Assembly (NCBI GenBank): GCA_021907015.1 | Contig: CP091064.1 | Coordinates: forward strand, 4,030,001 to 4,094,000 | Source: Pectobacterium sp. PL152 | GTDB taxonomy: Bacteria; Pseudomonadota; Gammaproteobacteria; Enterobacterales; Enterobacteriaceae | Direction: 5' to 3' | Length of the DNA: 64,000 bases | Shown here: positions 10,994-21,226 of the stretch, one piece after another | Layout of the letters: the number at the start of each line of letters is the position of its first letter | How positions within the stretch are numbered: the first letter of the stretch is position 1 | The notes under the pieces: model-generated | Told to the model about the DNA's origin: nothing | What the model saw: only the letters and a program-made list of their open reading frames with translations | Database searches by the model: none | Program-made: the position numbers and the translations under genes

Positions 10994-11060
10994 AACACAC
11001 CTCCAGAACAAAATAGACAGCGTCAGAGTAGGAAAACATAGGAAAAGAAGGTGCAAATTT

Positions 11061-11094
11061 CCCGTCTGCGGGCGTAAAAAAGTATAAAAATGGG
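11061..11094 (-). promoter_or_regulatory. KdpE operator upstream of kdpFABC
   Basis: Read on the minus strand, positions 11094-11061 contain TTTTTATACTTTTTTACGCC followed by CGCAG, nearly the E. coli KdpE-binding sequence with its T-rich block and GC-rich right half. It lies about 70 bp upstream of the kdpF GTG. The rest of the gene-free stretch 10994-11415 is AT-rich; apart from this box and the ybfA ribosome site (AGGAGGA at 11404) I see nothing definable. The operator is preserved although the regulator genes carry lesions. Confidence 0.75.
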
Positions 11095-11415
11095 CTGAAA
11101 AGTAGACTGTAGGAGAGAGTAATGGCGCTGCGGTGCCAACAACATCGTCTGCGGTGGGAAGGAGGTATCAAGAGGAAGGAATAAATTGATCCAATCTAAA
11201 AACCATAAATTAACTAATGATAAGTTTATTTTTAACGTTATTGTAACTTAATGACGTAATGGTGAAAAAATTGGCGATTATTTCATCTTTTACTGGTCAG
11301 ATGAGTAGTAAACTTTCAGAAAAGGCGGTAAAATTTTAACCAATGTCACAGTTCTTATTTTATCGTTATGAAGAGCGTCGCTGAATCAGGACGCTTATCC
11401 CAGAGGAGGATCGTT

Positions 11416-11622
11416 ATGTCGCTTTATACTACTTATCCCTTGCACCGTATTCTCCTGCGTCGCGCCGCCGTGGTTGCCATCGGCGTGCTGGCGTTACCGG
11501 TGATGCTGTTCCGCCGCGATCGGGCACGTTTTTACAGCTATTTACACCGCGTTTGGCTGAAAACCAGCGATAAGCCGGTATGGATGGCGCAGTCCGAAGC
11601 GGCTGCTTGCGATTTTTATTAA
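11416..11622 (+). CDS. ybfA: YbfA-family protein (DUF2517)
   Basis: A 68-aa protein with one hydrophobic segment (about residues 13-31, [14 protein letters not shown]) followed by the conserved [13 protein letters not shown] and KTSDKPVWM blocks and ending DFY, as in E. coli YbfA, also 68 aa. I start at 11416 because AGGAGGA precedes it by five bases and this gives the family length. It is divergent from kdpFABC, as in E. coli. Function is unknown; KdpE-linked expression has been suggested for the family, and the shared upstream region is consistent with that but does not prove it. Confidence 0.9.
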   Translation: MSLYTTYPLHRILLRRAAVVAIGVLALPVMLFRRDRARFYSYLHRVWLKTSDKPVWMAQSEAAACDFY

Positions 11623-11865
11623 GGCCTGCGTATAAGGTCTCTCGCGTTTATCTGCTGTATCCTTAAAACGGGAATGGCAGATAAACACGAAAAATGAACC
11701 GGCGAAGGATCGGTTTAAATATGTTTTGACGAGATTTACCCATTTCCCTTCCTGCCTGTTCTGCCGTTATTTCTCCCCAATCTCATGATTTATTACTTTA
11801 TTCTTCGCTGCGACTGCACAGGATCGTGGTGAAATCCGCTATGCTGGTCAGAGGGTTTATAGAAT

Positions 11866-11902
11866 GCCAACGTGCATGCAGCTTGAAATATGACGGGTAT
11901 AA
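11866..11902 (+). repeat. Solo right end of an ERIC element
   Basis: GCCAACGTGCATGCAGCTTG followed by AAATATGACGGGTATA matches the right terminus of the full ERICs at 45251, 61480 and 61866. No left half is recognisable nearby, so this is a truncated copy. It lies ten bases before the start codon of the DUF523-DUF1722 gene and so forms most of its untranslated leader. The remainder of 11623-11911 shows no gene or clear terminator. Confidence 0.75.
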
Positions 11903-11911
11903 GGATAAATC

Positions 11912-12872
11912 ATGACGCTCGAACTCATCCCTGTTGGTATCAGCGCCTGTCTGCTCGGTAATCCCGTGCGGTTTGATGGCGGGCACAAGCGTCTGACGTT
12001 TGCCGTGGAACAACTGGCACCTTATTTTCGCTTTGAACCGGTCTGCCCGGAAATGGCGATTGGTTTGCCAGTGCCGCGTCCGGCACTCAGGCTGGTGCGA
12101 GAAGGGGGAAAGCCACATTACGCTGCGTGCCAGCAATGGTTCGCCGCTGGATGTCACCCAGCAGATGGCGGGGTTTTCCACTGACAAAGTCAGCCAGCTT
12201 CAGCACTTATGCGGTTATATCGTCTGCGCGAAATCGCCAAGCTGCGGTATGGAACGCGTGAAGGTTTACGATGAAGGGCAAAAGAATGCGCGTAAAAGCG
12301 GAGTCGGCCTGTTTACGCAGGAGCTGATGCGACAAATGCCCTGGCTACCGGTTGAGGAAGATGGACGCCTGCACGATCCCGGCTTGCGAGAGAATTTTAT
12401 TGAACGCGTTTATGCGCTAAACGAATTGAATCAGCTATGGCAAGACGGGCTGAGCCGTAGCGCACTCATTGCCTTTCATAGCCGCTATAAACTCCTGCTG
12501 CTGGCGCATTCCCAGCCGGAATATCGCGAGCTGGGGCCGTTTGTTGCGGGAATCGATAAATGGGAATCGCTGGAAGATTACATTGTTGAATACCGGAAAC
12601 GGCTCATGAAGCTGCTGTCGACGCCTGCGACGCGGCGCAATCACACCAATGTGCTGATGCACGTGCAGGGCTATTTCCGGCGTCAGCTTAATTCGCAACA
12701 GCGGCAGGAACTGGCGCAGCTTATCGATCGCTATCGGCAAGGTTTGCAGCCGCTATTGGCGCCTATCACGCTGCTGAAACATTACATGGCGGAATACCCC
12801 GATGCGTATCTGGCTCAACAGCGTTACTTTGAGCCGTACCCGGAGGCATTACGCCTGCGTTACGGACACTAG
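11912..12872 (+). pseudogene. DUF523-DUF1722 protein (YbgA-related), one frameshift
   Basis: The N-terminal part is a DUF523 domain (GISACLLGNPVRFDGGHKR and VCPEMAIGLPVPRP, with conserved Cys) and the C-terminal half is DUF1722, the only domain of the 169-aa E. coli YbgA (here FHSRYKLLLLAHSQPEY and YFEPYPEALRLRYGH). The two halves are in different frames: the run GGGGG at 12104-12108 appears to carry one extra G, and removing it joins VREG to ESHITLRASNGSPLDV. Corrected length is 319 aa, normal for two-domain members. It precedes phrB by 21 bp; in many bacteria this family sits beside photolyase genes, suggesting a link with DNA repair, but its activity is not known. Confidence 0.85.
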
Positions 12873-12893
12873 TTTGACCGCCCGAGGAGTTTC

Positions 12894-14386
12894 ATGACCA
12901 CGCATGCCGTTACACATCACGCCGTTACACATGTCGTCTGGTTGCGCCACGACCTGCGCATTACTGATAATCTGGCGCTGTATGCGGCCTGTCAGGATCC
13001 GAACGCCAGTGTGTTAGCGGTTTTATCGCGACGCCTGCGCAGTGGAAAAAGCACGATATGGCGCCGCGTCAGGCGGCCTTTCTGCTGGAAAACCTGACGT
13101 CGGTGCAGCATGCGCTGGCCGAGAAAGGGATCCCGCTGCATTACCATGAATGTGCTGACTTTGCGGCATCGGTTGACTGGCTGGTGCAATTTTGTGCGCA
13201 ACAGCAGGTCACCAACCTTTTCTACAATCATCAGTATGAAATTAACGAGCGGCTGCGTGATAAGCAGGTAAAGGATCGGCTGGCAGATAGCGTGGTTTGT
13301 CACGGCTATCATGACAGCCTGTTGCTGCCACCGGGCAGCGTGCTGACGGGCAACGGCGAGATGTATAAAGTATTTACACCATTTCGTCAGGCCTTTATCA
13401 AACGGCTGTTGGAGGCGAAGACGACGTGCGTACCGGCACCGGACGCGCGCGGTGAGCCGCTTAATAACATTGCGGCACTGACGCCATTCAGCTATCCGCA
13501 GCGCGACGTGGATAGCGACGATTTCCCCTGCGGTGAACGTGCGGCGTTGCAGCAACTGCGCCGTTTTTGCCGCGAACAGGTACAGGATTACGACCGACAG
13601 CGGGATTTCCCTGCGCTGCCCGGTACCAGCAAACTTTCTCCGTATCTGGCACTGGGGATAGTCTCGCCGCGCCAATGTGTTAATCGTCTGCGCGCCGAGT
13701 GCCCGGATATGCTGGAACGGCGTGAAGGCGGGGCGTTTACCTGGTTTAACGAGCTGGTCTGGCGTGAATTTTACCGTCACCTGATCGTGTTCTGGCCGCA
13801 GCTGTGTAAACACCGTCCGTTTACCGTCTGGACGCAGTGGGTGAAATGGCGAGAAGCTCCGGAGGATTTAGCCGCCTGGCAACAGGGTAAAACCGGCTAC
13901 CCAATCGTGGATGCGGCGATGCGTCAACTGAATGAAACAGGGTGGATGCACAATCGCCTGCGTATGATCTGCGCCAGTTTTCTCGTCAAAGATTTGCTGA
14001 TCGATTGGCGCGAAGGCGAACGCTACTTTATGTCGCAATTGCTGGATGGCGATCTGGCGGCGAATAACGGCGGCTGGCAGTGGGCGGCGTCGACTGGCAC
14101 CGACGCGGCACCCTATTTTCGCATTTTTAACCCGACAACGCAGGGCGAGCGCTTCGATCCTGAAGGTCGGTTTATCCGTCACTGGCTGCCAGAGCTAGCT
14201 GCTGTGCCGGATAAAGATATTCATCAGCCCCACCGCTGGGCTGACAAACAACACCATCAGCTGAACTATCCGCTGCCCATCGTCGACCACAAAACCGCGC
14301 GTCAGAGCACGCTGGCGGCGTTTGAAGCGGCAAAAAATATCGGTATGGCGGGTAACGATCGAGAAGAGAAAAGTAAGTATGCGTAA
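12894..14386 (+). pseudogene. phrB: Deoxyribodipyrimidine photo-lyase, one early frameshift
   Basis: A CPD photolyase with N-terminal antenna-chromophore domain (VVWLRHDLRITDNLAL) and C-terminal FAD domain (TSKLSPYLALGI, WFNELVWREFYRHL, DAAMRQLNETGWMHNR, WQWAASTGTDAAPYFRIFNP), which repairs UV-induced cyclobutane dimers using blue light. As written the first frame ends at 13097 after 67 residues. One T is missing from TTTT at 13021-13024: restoring it gives VFIATPAQWKKHDMAPRQ and a continuous protein of about 497 aa (E. coli 472). The stop overlaps the ybgI start by eight bases. FAD and DNA-contact residues downstream of the shift look intact. Confidence 0.94.
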
Positions 14387-15122
14387 TGTGGAACTGGAAA
14401 GAATCATTAATGAGAAACTGAACACGGCGACGTTTCAGGACTATGCGCCGAATGGTTTACAGGTTGAAGGGCGTGCAGAAGTAAAACGTATTGTGACAGG
14501 CGTAACGGCTTCACAGGCGCTGCTGGATGCGGCAGTAGAAAAGCAGGCCGATGCCATTCTGGTGCACCACGGCTATTTTTGGAAAAACGAACCGCAGATT
14601 GTCTGTGGTATGAAGCGCAATCGGCTGAAAACGCTGCTGGTCAATGATATCAATCTGTATGGCTATCACCTGCCACTGGATGCACACCCTGAACTGGGGA
14701 ATAACGCCCAACTGGCGGCACTGCTGGAGATTCAGGTTCAGGGGGCGATTGAGCCGCTAGTGCCCTATGGCGCGCTGGCGCAGCCCATGACGGCGGATGC
14801 TTTTTGTCGTCGTGTAGAAAAGCGGCTGGGGCGTACCGTGCTGCATTGTGGGGATAATGCACCGCAACAGATACAGCGCGTGGCCTGGTGTACCGGCGGT
14901 GGTCAGGGCTTTATTGAACAAGCGGCCCGATTTGGCATCGATGCGTTTATTACCGGTGAAGTGTCTGAGCAAACCATCCACATCGCGCGCGAAATGGGGC
15001 TGCACTTCTTCGCTGCCGGGCACCATGCGACCGAGCGCGGCGGCATTCGGGCGCTGGGTGAGTGGCTGGCGGAACAGCACGGTTTTGATGTGACATTTAT
15101 TGATATTCCTAACCCTGCGTGA
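14379..15122 (+). CDS. ybgI: YbgI/NIF3-family dinuclear metal-centre protein
   Basis: A 247-aa member of the NIF3 family, exactly the length of E. coli YbgI, a hexameric ring protein with two metals per subunit. Metal-binding histidines appear in ILVHHGYFW, YGYHLPLDAHPELG and FFAAGHHATERGG, the last with the terminal metal-ligand Glu. I start at ATG 14379, overlapping the phrB stop by eight bases, because the upstream residues are not conserved. E. coli YbgI has been linked with radiation resistance and with the neighbouring 5-oxoprolinase genes; the biochemical role remains unsettled. Confidence 0.93.
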   Translation: MRNVELERIINEKLNTATFQDYAPNGLQVEGRAEVKRIVTGVTASQALLDAAVEKQADAILVHHGYFWKNEPQIVCGMKRNRLKTLLVNDINLYGYHLPLDAHPELGNNAQLAALLEIQVQGAIEPLVPYGALAQPMTADAFCRRVEKRLGRTVLHCGDNAPQQIQRVAWCTGGGQGFIEQAARFGIDAFITGEVSEQTIHIAREMGLHFFAAGHHATERGGIRALGEWLAEQHGFDVTFIDIPNPA

Positions 15123-15278
15123 TGGGCTGAAAGTCTCTGCATCGCACATGAATGATGTCGCATTTTTTATGTTGGCATCGTTGTTGCTTAGCTGTTGAGA
15201 AGAAAACGTATCGGTAAGCAACGCTAATCATTTAGCCATGTTCACCATGACGGATAAAACGCGATTCAGGAGGAAAGA

Positions 15279-15935
15279 TTGCAACGAGCACGATGTTATC
15301 TTCTGGGCGAGAGAGCGGTCGTTCTGGAACTGGAACCGCCTATGTCGCTGGAGAGCCAGCAGCGGATATGGGGGCTTGCCGAGCGCCTGAACCACCATGA
15401 AGAGGTGCTGGAAGCGATTCCGGGCATGAACAACCTGACGGTGCTGCTGGCGAATCCGCAGCAGGTGGCGTTGGATGCGATTGAACGCTTGCAGCGCTGG
15501 TGGGAAGAGAGTGAATCGCTGGTGTTTGAACCACGTGATATCGACATTCCTGTTGTTTATGGCGGAGACGCGGGGCCGGATCTGGCGGAAGTTGCCGCTC
15601 ACAGTGGCCTGAGCGAGCGTCAGGTTGTGGAAGCGCATGCGTCTGCACAGTATGTGGTCTACTTTTTGGGCTTTCAGCCGGGTTTTGCCTACCTCGGCGG
15701 CCTAAACGAGAAACTGCATATGCCGCGTCGTGCCGAACCGCGTCTGCGCGTGCCCGCAGGGTCGGTTGGGATTGGTGGGGCACAGACGGGGATTTATCCG
15801 CTGGCGACGCCGGGCGGCTGGCAACTGATTGGCCACACCTCATTGAAATTGTTTAATCCACAAACGATGCCGCCTACGCTGTTGCGTCCTGGCGATAACG
15901 TTCGGTTTCTGCCACAGAAGGAGGGCATATGCTGA
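15279..15935 (+). CDS. pxpB: 5-oxoprolinase subunit B
   Basis: A 218-aa protein matching E. coli PxpB (YbgJ), one of three subunits of the ATP-dependent enzyme that opens 5-oxoproline (pyroglutamate) to glutamate. Family motifs are [20 protein letters not shown]-like [28 protein letters not shown] and the long [20 protein letters not shown] block. The start is a TTG at 15279, chosen because AGGAGG lies five bases upstream and the resulting N terminus [11 protein letters not shown] matches the family. It overlaps pxpC by seven bases. The upstream gap 15123-15278 shows no gene. Confidence 0.95.
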   Translation: MQRARCYLLGERAVVLELEPPMSLESQQRIWGLAERLNHHEEVLEAIPGMNNLTVLLANPQQVALDAIERLQRWWEESESLVFEPRDIDIPVVYGGDAGPDLAEVAAHSGLSERQVVEAHASAQYVVYFLGFQPGFAYLGGLNEKLHMPRRAEPRLRVPAGSVGIGGAQTGIYPLATPGGWQLIGHTSLKLFNPQTMPPTLLRPGDNVRFLPQKEGIC

Positions 15936-16873
15936 AAGTTATCCATGCCGGATTGCATACGTCGGTACAGGACGGCGGCCGTGTTGGTTTTCGTCGTTTA
16001 GGAATCAGCCAGTCAGGCGCGCTCGATCTGCCTGCTCTGACGATGGCTAACCTGCTGGTGGGCAACGCAGAGAATGCGGCCGCGCTGGAAATTACGCTGG
16101 GCAAGTTTACCGCAACATTCACTACCGCCTGCTGGGTAGCGCTGACCGGTGCAGACTGCCATGCCGATCTGGATGGTAAACCGCTCTGGACAGGCTGGCG
16201 TTTCGCCGTGAAGCCGGGACAAACGTTAAAAATGCGTATGCCGCGTAACGGAATGCGCAGCTATCTGGCCCTGTCCGGTGGCATCGATGTGCCGGAGGCG
16301 CTCGGTTCACGCAGTACCGATTTGAAAGCCGGCTTTGGGGGATTTGACGGGCGTTTGCTGATGGACGGCGATGAACTTCCGCTGGGTACGCCGACTCGTG
16401 AACTGACGCAGGAAGTCGGTATTAAGCAGCTGTTGTTCAGCAACCGCGTGCGGGCATTGCCGGGGCCGGAGTATCAGGAATTCAGCGAAGAGATGCGGGA
16501 GCTGTTCTGGCGCACCTCCTGGCAGTTGAGCCCGCAAAGTAACCGCATGGGCTACCGTTTGCTCGGCGCTGAGCTACAGCGTTCTGCCGTGCCAGGCAAC
16601 AAACCGCGCGAACTGCCATCACATGGGCTGCTGCCGGGCGTCGTGCAGGTTCCGCATAATGGTCACCCTATCGTACTGCTGGCGGATGCGCAGACAACCG
16701 GCGGTTACCCGCGTATTGCGACGGTGATTGAAGCGGATTTATTCCATCTGGCGCAAATCCGGCTCGGTGAACCGATACATTTTATTCACTGTACGCAGGC
16801 ACAGGCGCAAAAAGCGGGCGAAGAACAGCGACGTTACCTCGAACAACTGGCGTGGAGGCTGCATGATTATTGA
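15929..16873 (+). CDS. pxpC: 5-oxoprolinase subunit C
   Basis: A 314-aa member of the carboxyltransferase/KipA-like family (E. coli PxpC/YbgK is 310 aa), partner of PxpB in the 5-oxoprolinase complex. Recognisable segments are [20 protein letters not shown] near the N terminus, [20 protein letters not shown], and [17 protein letters not shown] near the C terminus. The start overlaps the end of pxpB (AAGGAGGGCATATG gives a strong ribosome site) and the end overlaps pxpA by eleven bases, so the three subunits are translationally coupled. No lesion is seen. Confidence 0.95.
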   Translation: MLKVIHAGLHTSVQDGGRVGFRRLGISQSGALDLPALTMANLLVGNAENAAALEITLGKFTATFTTACWVALTGADCHADLDGKPLWTGWRFAVKPGQTLKMRMPRNGMRSYLALSGGIDVPEALGSRSTDLKAGFGGFDGRLLMDGDELPLGTPTRELTQEVGIKQLLFSNRVRALPGPEYQEFSEEMRELFWRTSWQLSPQSNRMGYRLLGAELQRSAVPGNKPRELPSHGLLPGVVQVPHNGHPIVLLADAQTTGGYPRIATVIEADLFHLAQIRLGEPIHFIHCTQAQAQKAGEEQRRYLEQLAWRLHDY

Positions 16874-17600
16874 TCTGAATGCCGATCTGGGCGAGGGCGG
16901 AGAGAACGACGAAGCGCTGCTGAAGCTGGTGACCTCTGCCAATATTGCCTGTGGATTTCATGCTGGCGACGCACAAACCATGCGTCAGTCAGTGCGTTGG
17001 GGAATCGGCTATGGGGTTGCGCTTGGCGCTCACCCGAGCTTTCCCGATCGTGAAAATTTTGGCCGTAAGGCAATGAATGTACCTGCGGAAATTGTCTTTG
17101 CACAGATGGTGTATCAGCTTGGCGCACTCAGCGCGATTGTCGCTGCCGAAGGGGGCACGCTGTCGCACGTAAAGCCCCACGGTATGCTTTACAATCAGGC
17201 TGCATGTGAACCGGCGCTGGCCGATGCGATAGCTAAGGCGGTGAAAGTGGTGAATCCGGCGTTACGCTTAGTCGGGCTGGCTGGAAGCGAATTAATCCGA
17301 GCCGGTCAACGGCTGGGGCTGGAAACACGTCAGGAAGTATTTGCCGATCGCTGTTATCTTCCTGACGGAACGCTGGTGCCGCGCACTCAGGCGGGGGCGC
17401 TGATTAACAGCGATGAGCTGGCGCTGGCGCAGACGCTGGAAATGATCCAGCGCCAGCGGGTCAGGGCAATCGACGGTTCCTGGGTTGCTGTGCAGGCGGA
17501 TACCGTGTGTATTCACGGCGATGGACAACATGCGTTGTTGTTTGCTCGCAAATTGCGTAGCTGCTTTAACGAGCACCAGATAACGGTTGCTGCGGCATAA
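16863..17600 (+). CDS. pxpA: 5-oxoprolinase subunit A (LamB/YcsF family)
   Basis: A 245-aa protein, matching E. coli PxpA/YbgL (244 aa), the LamB/YcsF-family subunit thought to carry the lactam-opening site. Signature segments are [48 protein letters not shown] and TVCIHGDG, which supply conserved Asp and His residues. The start at 16863 gives the family N terminus; the ORF extends further upstream only inside pxpC. The next gene, 29 bp downstream, releases pyroglutamate from peptides, so substrate production and consumption are encoded together. Confidence 0.95.
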   Translation: MIIDLNADLGEGGENDEALLKLVTSANIACGFHAGDAQTMRQSVRWGIGYGVALGAHPSFPDRENFGRKAMNVPAEIVFAQMVYQLGALSAIVAAEGGTLSHVKPHGMLYNQAACEPALADAIAKAVKVVNPALRLVGLAGSELIRAGQRLGLETRQEVFADRCYLPDGTLVPRTQAGALINSDELALAQTLEMIQRQRVRAIDGSWVAVQADTVCIHGDGQHALLFARKLRSCFNEHQITVAAA

Positions 17601-17629
17601 TCATTATTTTTGTAGGACGGGGATAATCG

Positions 17630-18316
17630 ATGAAAACCGTTTTGATCACGGCGTTTGAACCTTTTGAGGGCGAAGCGATTAATCCCTCATGGGAAGCGGT
17701 AAAAGTGCTTCATCAGCGGGAAGTCGGCGGCGCGCGCGTGGTCGCCTGCCGTTTATCTTGTGTTTTTGATTTGTCGTTAGAACAGCTTTACCGTGCCATC
17801 GCGGAATGGCAGCCGGAAGTGGTGATTGCGGTGGGGCAGGCGGGCGGTCGTGCTGATATTTCTGTCGAACGCGTGGCGATTAATATTAATGATGCCCGTA
17901 TTGCCGATAACCGAGGCAACCAGCCGATTGATACGCCCGTAGTCGAAAAGGGGCCAGCGGCGTATTTCTCGACGCTGCCGGTGAAAGCGCTGGTGCAGGC
18001 GTTACGTGTGGCGGGCATTCCCGCCTCGGTGTCGCAAACCGCAGGGACGTTTGTCTGCAACCATGTGATGTACGGGCTTTTACATCATCTGCACCAACAG
18101 GGTGATGTGGTACGCGGCGGGTTCGTTCACATTCCCTATTCGCCGGAACAGGCTGCGCGACATCCCGGTGAGCCGAGCATGCCCACGCCGCTAGTCACGG
18201 CGGCGCTGGAAGTGATGATCAAGCAGTCGCTGGTGCAGCAGGTGGATGTGGCGGTGACGGGGGCGCGCTGCATTAGAGTGGTTAATCGCGCAATATGTCC
18301 GAATTTCAGGGAGTAA
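17630..18316 (+). CDS. pcp: Pyroglutamyl-peptidase I, probable C-terminal frameshift
   Basis: A cysteine peptidase (family C15) that removes N-terminal pyroglutamate from peptides. Catalytic Cys is in [11 protein letters not shown], His in GGFVHIPY and Glu in [14 protein letters not shown]. As read it has 228 aa, 13 more than E. coli Pcp, and its last residues match nothing in the family. Adding one G to GGGGG at 18259-18263 changes the end to VTGGALH with a stop at 18276, giving exactly 215 aa, the E. coli length, and a 43-bp gap to nei instead of three. The catalytic triad lies upstream of the shift, so the protein may still work. It probably belongs to the pxpBCA operon. Confidence 0.93.
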   Translation: MKTVLITAFEPFEGEAINPSWEAVKVLHQREVGGARVVACRLSCVFDLSLEQLYRAIAEWQPEVVIAVGQAGGRADISVERVAININDARIADNRGNQPIDTPVVEKGPAAYFSTLPVKALVQALRVAGIPASVSQTAGTFVCNHVMYGLLHHLHQQGDVVRGGFVHIPYSPEQAARHPGEPSMPTPLVTAALEVMIKQSLVQQVDVAVTGARCIRVVNRAICPNFRE

Positions 18317-18319
18317 GGT

Positions 18320-19111
18320 ATGCCGGAAGGACCGGAAATTCGCCGGGCGGCCGATAAGCTGGTTGAGGCCGTTGTGGGAAAAACGCTGACGCGTGTCTGG
18401 TTTGCGTTTCCTGAGTTGAAGCCGTACGAGGCGGAATTGGTCGGGCAGCAGGTCAGGCAGATTGAAACGCGCGGAAAAGCGCTGCTGACCTATTTTAGCA
18501 ACGATCGGGTGCTGTATAGCCATAACCAGCTGTATGGCGTGTGGCGCGTGGTGAATGCCGGCGAATCGCCGGAAACGAAGCGGGATTTGCGCGTCCGGCT
18601 GGAAACGCAAGATCGTGCCATTCTGCTTTACAGCGCGTCCGATATTGAAATGCTGACGCCGGAGGCGCTCACCGCGCATCCTTTCCTGCAACGTATTGGC
18701 CCTGATGTCTTGGATCTCTCACTGACGCCAGAACAGGTGTATGAGCGTTTGCTACTACCGCGTTTTCGTCGTCGCCAGTTTAGTGGGTTGCTGTTGGATC
18801 AGGCATTTCTTGCGGGATTGGGGAATTACCTGCGCGTCGAGATTCTCTGGCAGGCACAGTTGGCACCGCAACACACGGCAGCACAGTTGAATGAGGAACA
18901 GTTGCAGACGTTAAGTCAGGCGCTGCTGGATATTCCCCGGCTATCCTACAACACGCGCGGCACCGTTGATGAAAACCACCATCATGGGGCGATTTTCTCG
19001 TTCAAGGTTTTTCATCGTGAAGGGGAAAGCTGTGAGCGCTGCGGCGGAATTATCGAAAGAACCATGCTGTCATCACGCCCGTTCTATTGGTGTCCGCACT
19101 GCCAAAAGTAA
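18320..19111 (+). CDS. nei: Endonuclease VIII (DNA glycosylase/AP lyase)
   Basis: A 263-aa Fpg/Nei-family enzyme, identical in length to E. coli Nei, which excises oxidised pyrimidines and cleaves the resulting abasic site. The N-terminal Pro2-Glu3 catalytic pair is present after Met ([10 protein letters not shown]), the H2TH region contains [20 protein letters not shown], and the C-terminal zinc finger has four Cys ([17 protein letters not shown]). It ends the pxp-pcp cluster. The 175-bp stretch after it holds only the gltA terminator. Confidence 0.97.
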   Translation: MPEGPEIRRAADKLVEAVVGKTLTRVWFAFPELKPYEAELVGQQVRQIETRGKALLTYFSNDRVLYSHNQLYGVWRVVNAGESPETKRDLRVRLETQDRAILLYSASDIEMLTPEALTAHPFLQRIGPDVLDLSLTPEQVYERLLLPRFRRRQFSGLLLDQAFLAGLGNYLRVEILWQAQLAPQHTAAQLNEEQLQTLSQALLDIPRLSYNTRGTVDENHHHGAIFSFKVFHREGESCERCGGIIERTMLSSRPFYWCPHCQK

Positions 19112-19244
19112 AGGAAAACGTGCCGTTTTTTAGATTAATTGAAAAGGATTTCGTGTGAGTAATAGAAATGATATTAGGGATGGTTCTCTCAGTACTGATT
19201 TCCGTATTCCAATCTAGATGAATCTCAGTATGAGGTAAAAAAAC

Positions 19245-19270
19245 AAAGGCCGGAAAGTCCGGCCTTTTAT
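19245..19270. terminator. Rho-independent terminator for gltA
   Basis: AAAGGCCGGA pairs with TCCGGCCTTT around AAG. On the minus strand the stem is followed by TGTTTTTTT, so it mainly ends gltA; on the plus strand TTTTAT follows, so it may also serve nei. Confidence 0.88.
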
Positions 19271-19286
19271 GTAGATACTGAATAGA

Positions 19287-20573
19287 TTAATTGTGCTTCA
19301 GATTAGACGCGAAGTCACGTTTGTCATAGCCAGTATACAGCTGACGCGGACGGGCAATCTTGATGCCGTCGTCGTGCATTTCGTTCCAGTGCGCAATCCA
19401 GCCCACGGTACGCGCCATCGCGAAGATAACGGTGAACATGGAAGACGGAATGCCCATCGCTTTCAGGATGATACCTGAATAGAAGTCCACGTTCGGGTAC
19501 AGTTTCTTCTCAATGAAGTACGGGTCGTTCAGCGCGATATGCTCCAACTCCATCGCCACTTCCAGCAGGTCGTCTTTTCTGCCCAGCTCTTTCAGCACTT
19601 CGTGGCAGGTTTCACGCATGACTTTGGCGCGTGGATCGTGGTTCTTGTACACGCGGTGGCCGAAGCCCATCAGGCGGAAGGAGTCGTTCTTGTCTTTTGC
19701 ACGTTCGATAAACGCCGGGATGTGTTCCACGCTGCTGATCTCTTCCAGCATACGCAGACAGGCTTCGTTTGCGCCGCCGTGCGCCGGTCCCCACAGCGAG
19801 GCGATCCCCGCGGCGATACAGGCAAACGGGTTCGCGCCAGAAGAGCCAGCGGTACGTACGGTAGAGGTTGAGGCGTTTTGTTCGTGATCGGCATGCAGGA
19901 TCAGAATACGGTCCATGGCGCGTTCCAGTACCGGATTCACAACATATTCTTCGCAAGGCGTAGAGAACATCATGTGCAGGAAGTTACCCGCATAGGACAG
20001 GTTGTTTTTCGGATAAACAAACGGCTGACCCAGTGAATATTTGTAGCACATTGCTGCGACAGTCGGCATCTTGGACAGCAGGCGGTAGGCCGCGATTTCA
20101 CGGTGGCGTTCGTTGCTGATATCCAGCGAATCGTGGTAGAACGCTGCCAGCGCGCCAGTCACACCGCACAATACGGCCATTGGGTGTGAATCGCGACGGA
20201 AACCGTGGAACAGACGGGTAATCTGCTCATGGATCATGGTGTGGCGCGTCACGGTTGTCTTGAAGGTTTCATACTGTTCTACCGTCGGGACTTCACCGAA
20301 CAGCAGGATGTAACATACTTCAAGATAATTAGACTTTTCAGCCAGTTGGGCAATTGGGAAGCCGCGGTGCAGCAGAATGCCTTCGTCACCGTCGATATAG
20401 GTAATCTTTGATTCGCAAGATGCAGTAGAGGTAAAACCGGGGTCAAATGTGAAGTAACCTTTAGAACCGAGGGGACGAATATCAATCTCATCATGTCCTA
20501 GAGTGCCGGATAGGACATTTAGCTCAATTGGTTCTTTACCTTCTAGAGTAAGTGTTGCTTTTTTATCAGCCAT
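19287..20573 (-). CDS. gltA: Citrate synthase (type II, NADH-sensitive)
   Basis: A 428-aa citrate synthase, essentially the length of the hexameric E. coli enzyme (427 aa). It condenses acetyl-CoA and oxaloacetate, the entry step of the TCA cycle. Active-site segments are [27 protein letters not shown] (catalytic His), [13 protein letters not shown] and the C-terminal FYSGI catalytic Asp region; the N-terminal beta-rich domain ([17 protein letters not shown]) is typical of type II enzymes. It is divergent from sdhCDAB, with a 653-bp shared regulatory region. No lesion is seen. Confidence 0.98.
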   Translation of the reverse strand: MADKKATLTLEGKEPIELNVLSGTLGHDEIDIRPLGSKGYFTFDPGFTSTASCESKITYIDGDEGILLHRGFPIAQLAEKSNYLEVCYILLFGEVPTVEQYETFKTTVTRHTMIHEQITRLFHGFRRDSHPMAVLCGVTGALAAFYHDSLDISNERHREIAAYRLLSKMPTVAAMCYKYSLGQPFVYPKNNLSYAGNFLHMMFSTPCEEYVVNPVLERAMDRILILHADHEQNASTSTVRTAGSSGANPFACIAAGIASLWGPAHGGANEACLRMLEEISSVEHIPAFIERAKDKNDSFRLMGFGHRVYKNHDPRAKVMRETCHEVLKELGRKDDLLEVAMELEHIALNDPYFIEKKLYPNVDFYSGIILKAMGIPSSMFTVIFAMARTVGWIAHWNEMHDDGIKIARPRQLYTGYDKRDFASNLKHN

Positions 20574-20960
20574 TTACAGTCTCCTTAGCGCTTTAATTTT
20601 AAAAATTTTCACTGAAGAAATACCGTCATGCCTGTGCACCGGCAAAGAAAATGGCCGATGAAACTCTGTCGTGACACCGTCGTCAAATAGGATACAGAGT
20701 AAGGCGGATTGCCGCATTCAGGATGAAAAATTCGTTCTCCAGGTAATTAACAATATTCAGATAATGAGTTGCGCTCTGAATAGATTCTAGTCATTACCTA
20801 TGACTTTTACGTGGACTCTCTCCCCACTGTTACACAAGTTACGCCAGTGTGGAAGTGTCGCCGTGTGCTTTAACACATCATAAGGAACTCAATCCCCTAG
20901 TTGTAATTGAAATGTTGAACTTTTGTCAAATCAGATAATTAATTTTATATAAATTGTGAA

Positions 20961-20982
20961 ATTCGTGATCTAAATCACTGTT
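20961..20982. promoter_or_regulatory. Putative CRP site between gltA and sdhC
   Basis: ATTCGTGATCTAAATCACTG followed by TT is a near-consensus CRP palindrome (GTGATCTAAATCAC core). It lies about 60 bp upstream of the sdhC -35 element, in the region that in E. coli carries CRP and ArcA control of gltA and sdh. The rest of 20574-21226 is AT-rich with no gene. Confidence 0.6.
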
Positions 20983-21016
20983 CGGGGCAAATGTCACCAA
21001 ACAGTTTGTATGGGAA

Positions 21017-21045
21017 TTGTAATAGGAATGTGAAGGACCTATACT
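21017..21045 (+). promoter_or_regulatory. sdhCDAB-sucABCD promoter
   Basis: TTGTAA (21017-21022) and TATACT (21040-21045) are separated by exactly 17 bp. Transcription from here gives a leader of about 175 nt before the sdhC GTG, long enough for the small-RNA control known for this leader in enterobacteria, though no small-RNA target was verified. Confidence 0.65.
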
Positions 21046-21226
21046 GCCGCCAGGTCTCCGGAATCACCCTGCAGTAGGAGCACCCAGTATGAAAGGATCA
21101 TGCGCTGTTTAGACACCGGAATGTCGATGTTTGAGCGCGTATCGTAAACCCACTCTTCAGGGCTGCAACTTTCATACTGTCTGACCTCACATCAGGCCCG
21201 GAGGAAGAAACAATAATAAAAGCTGT

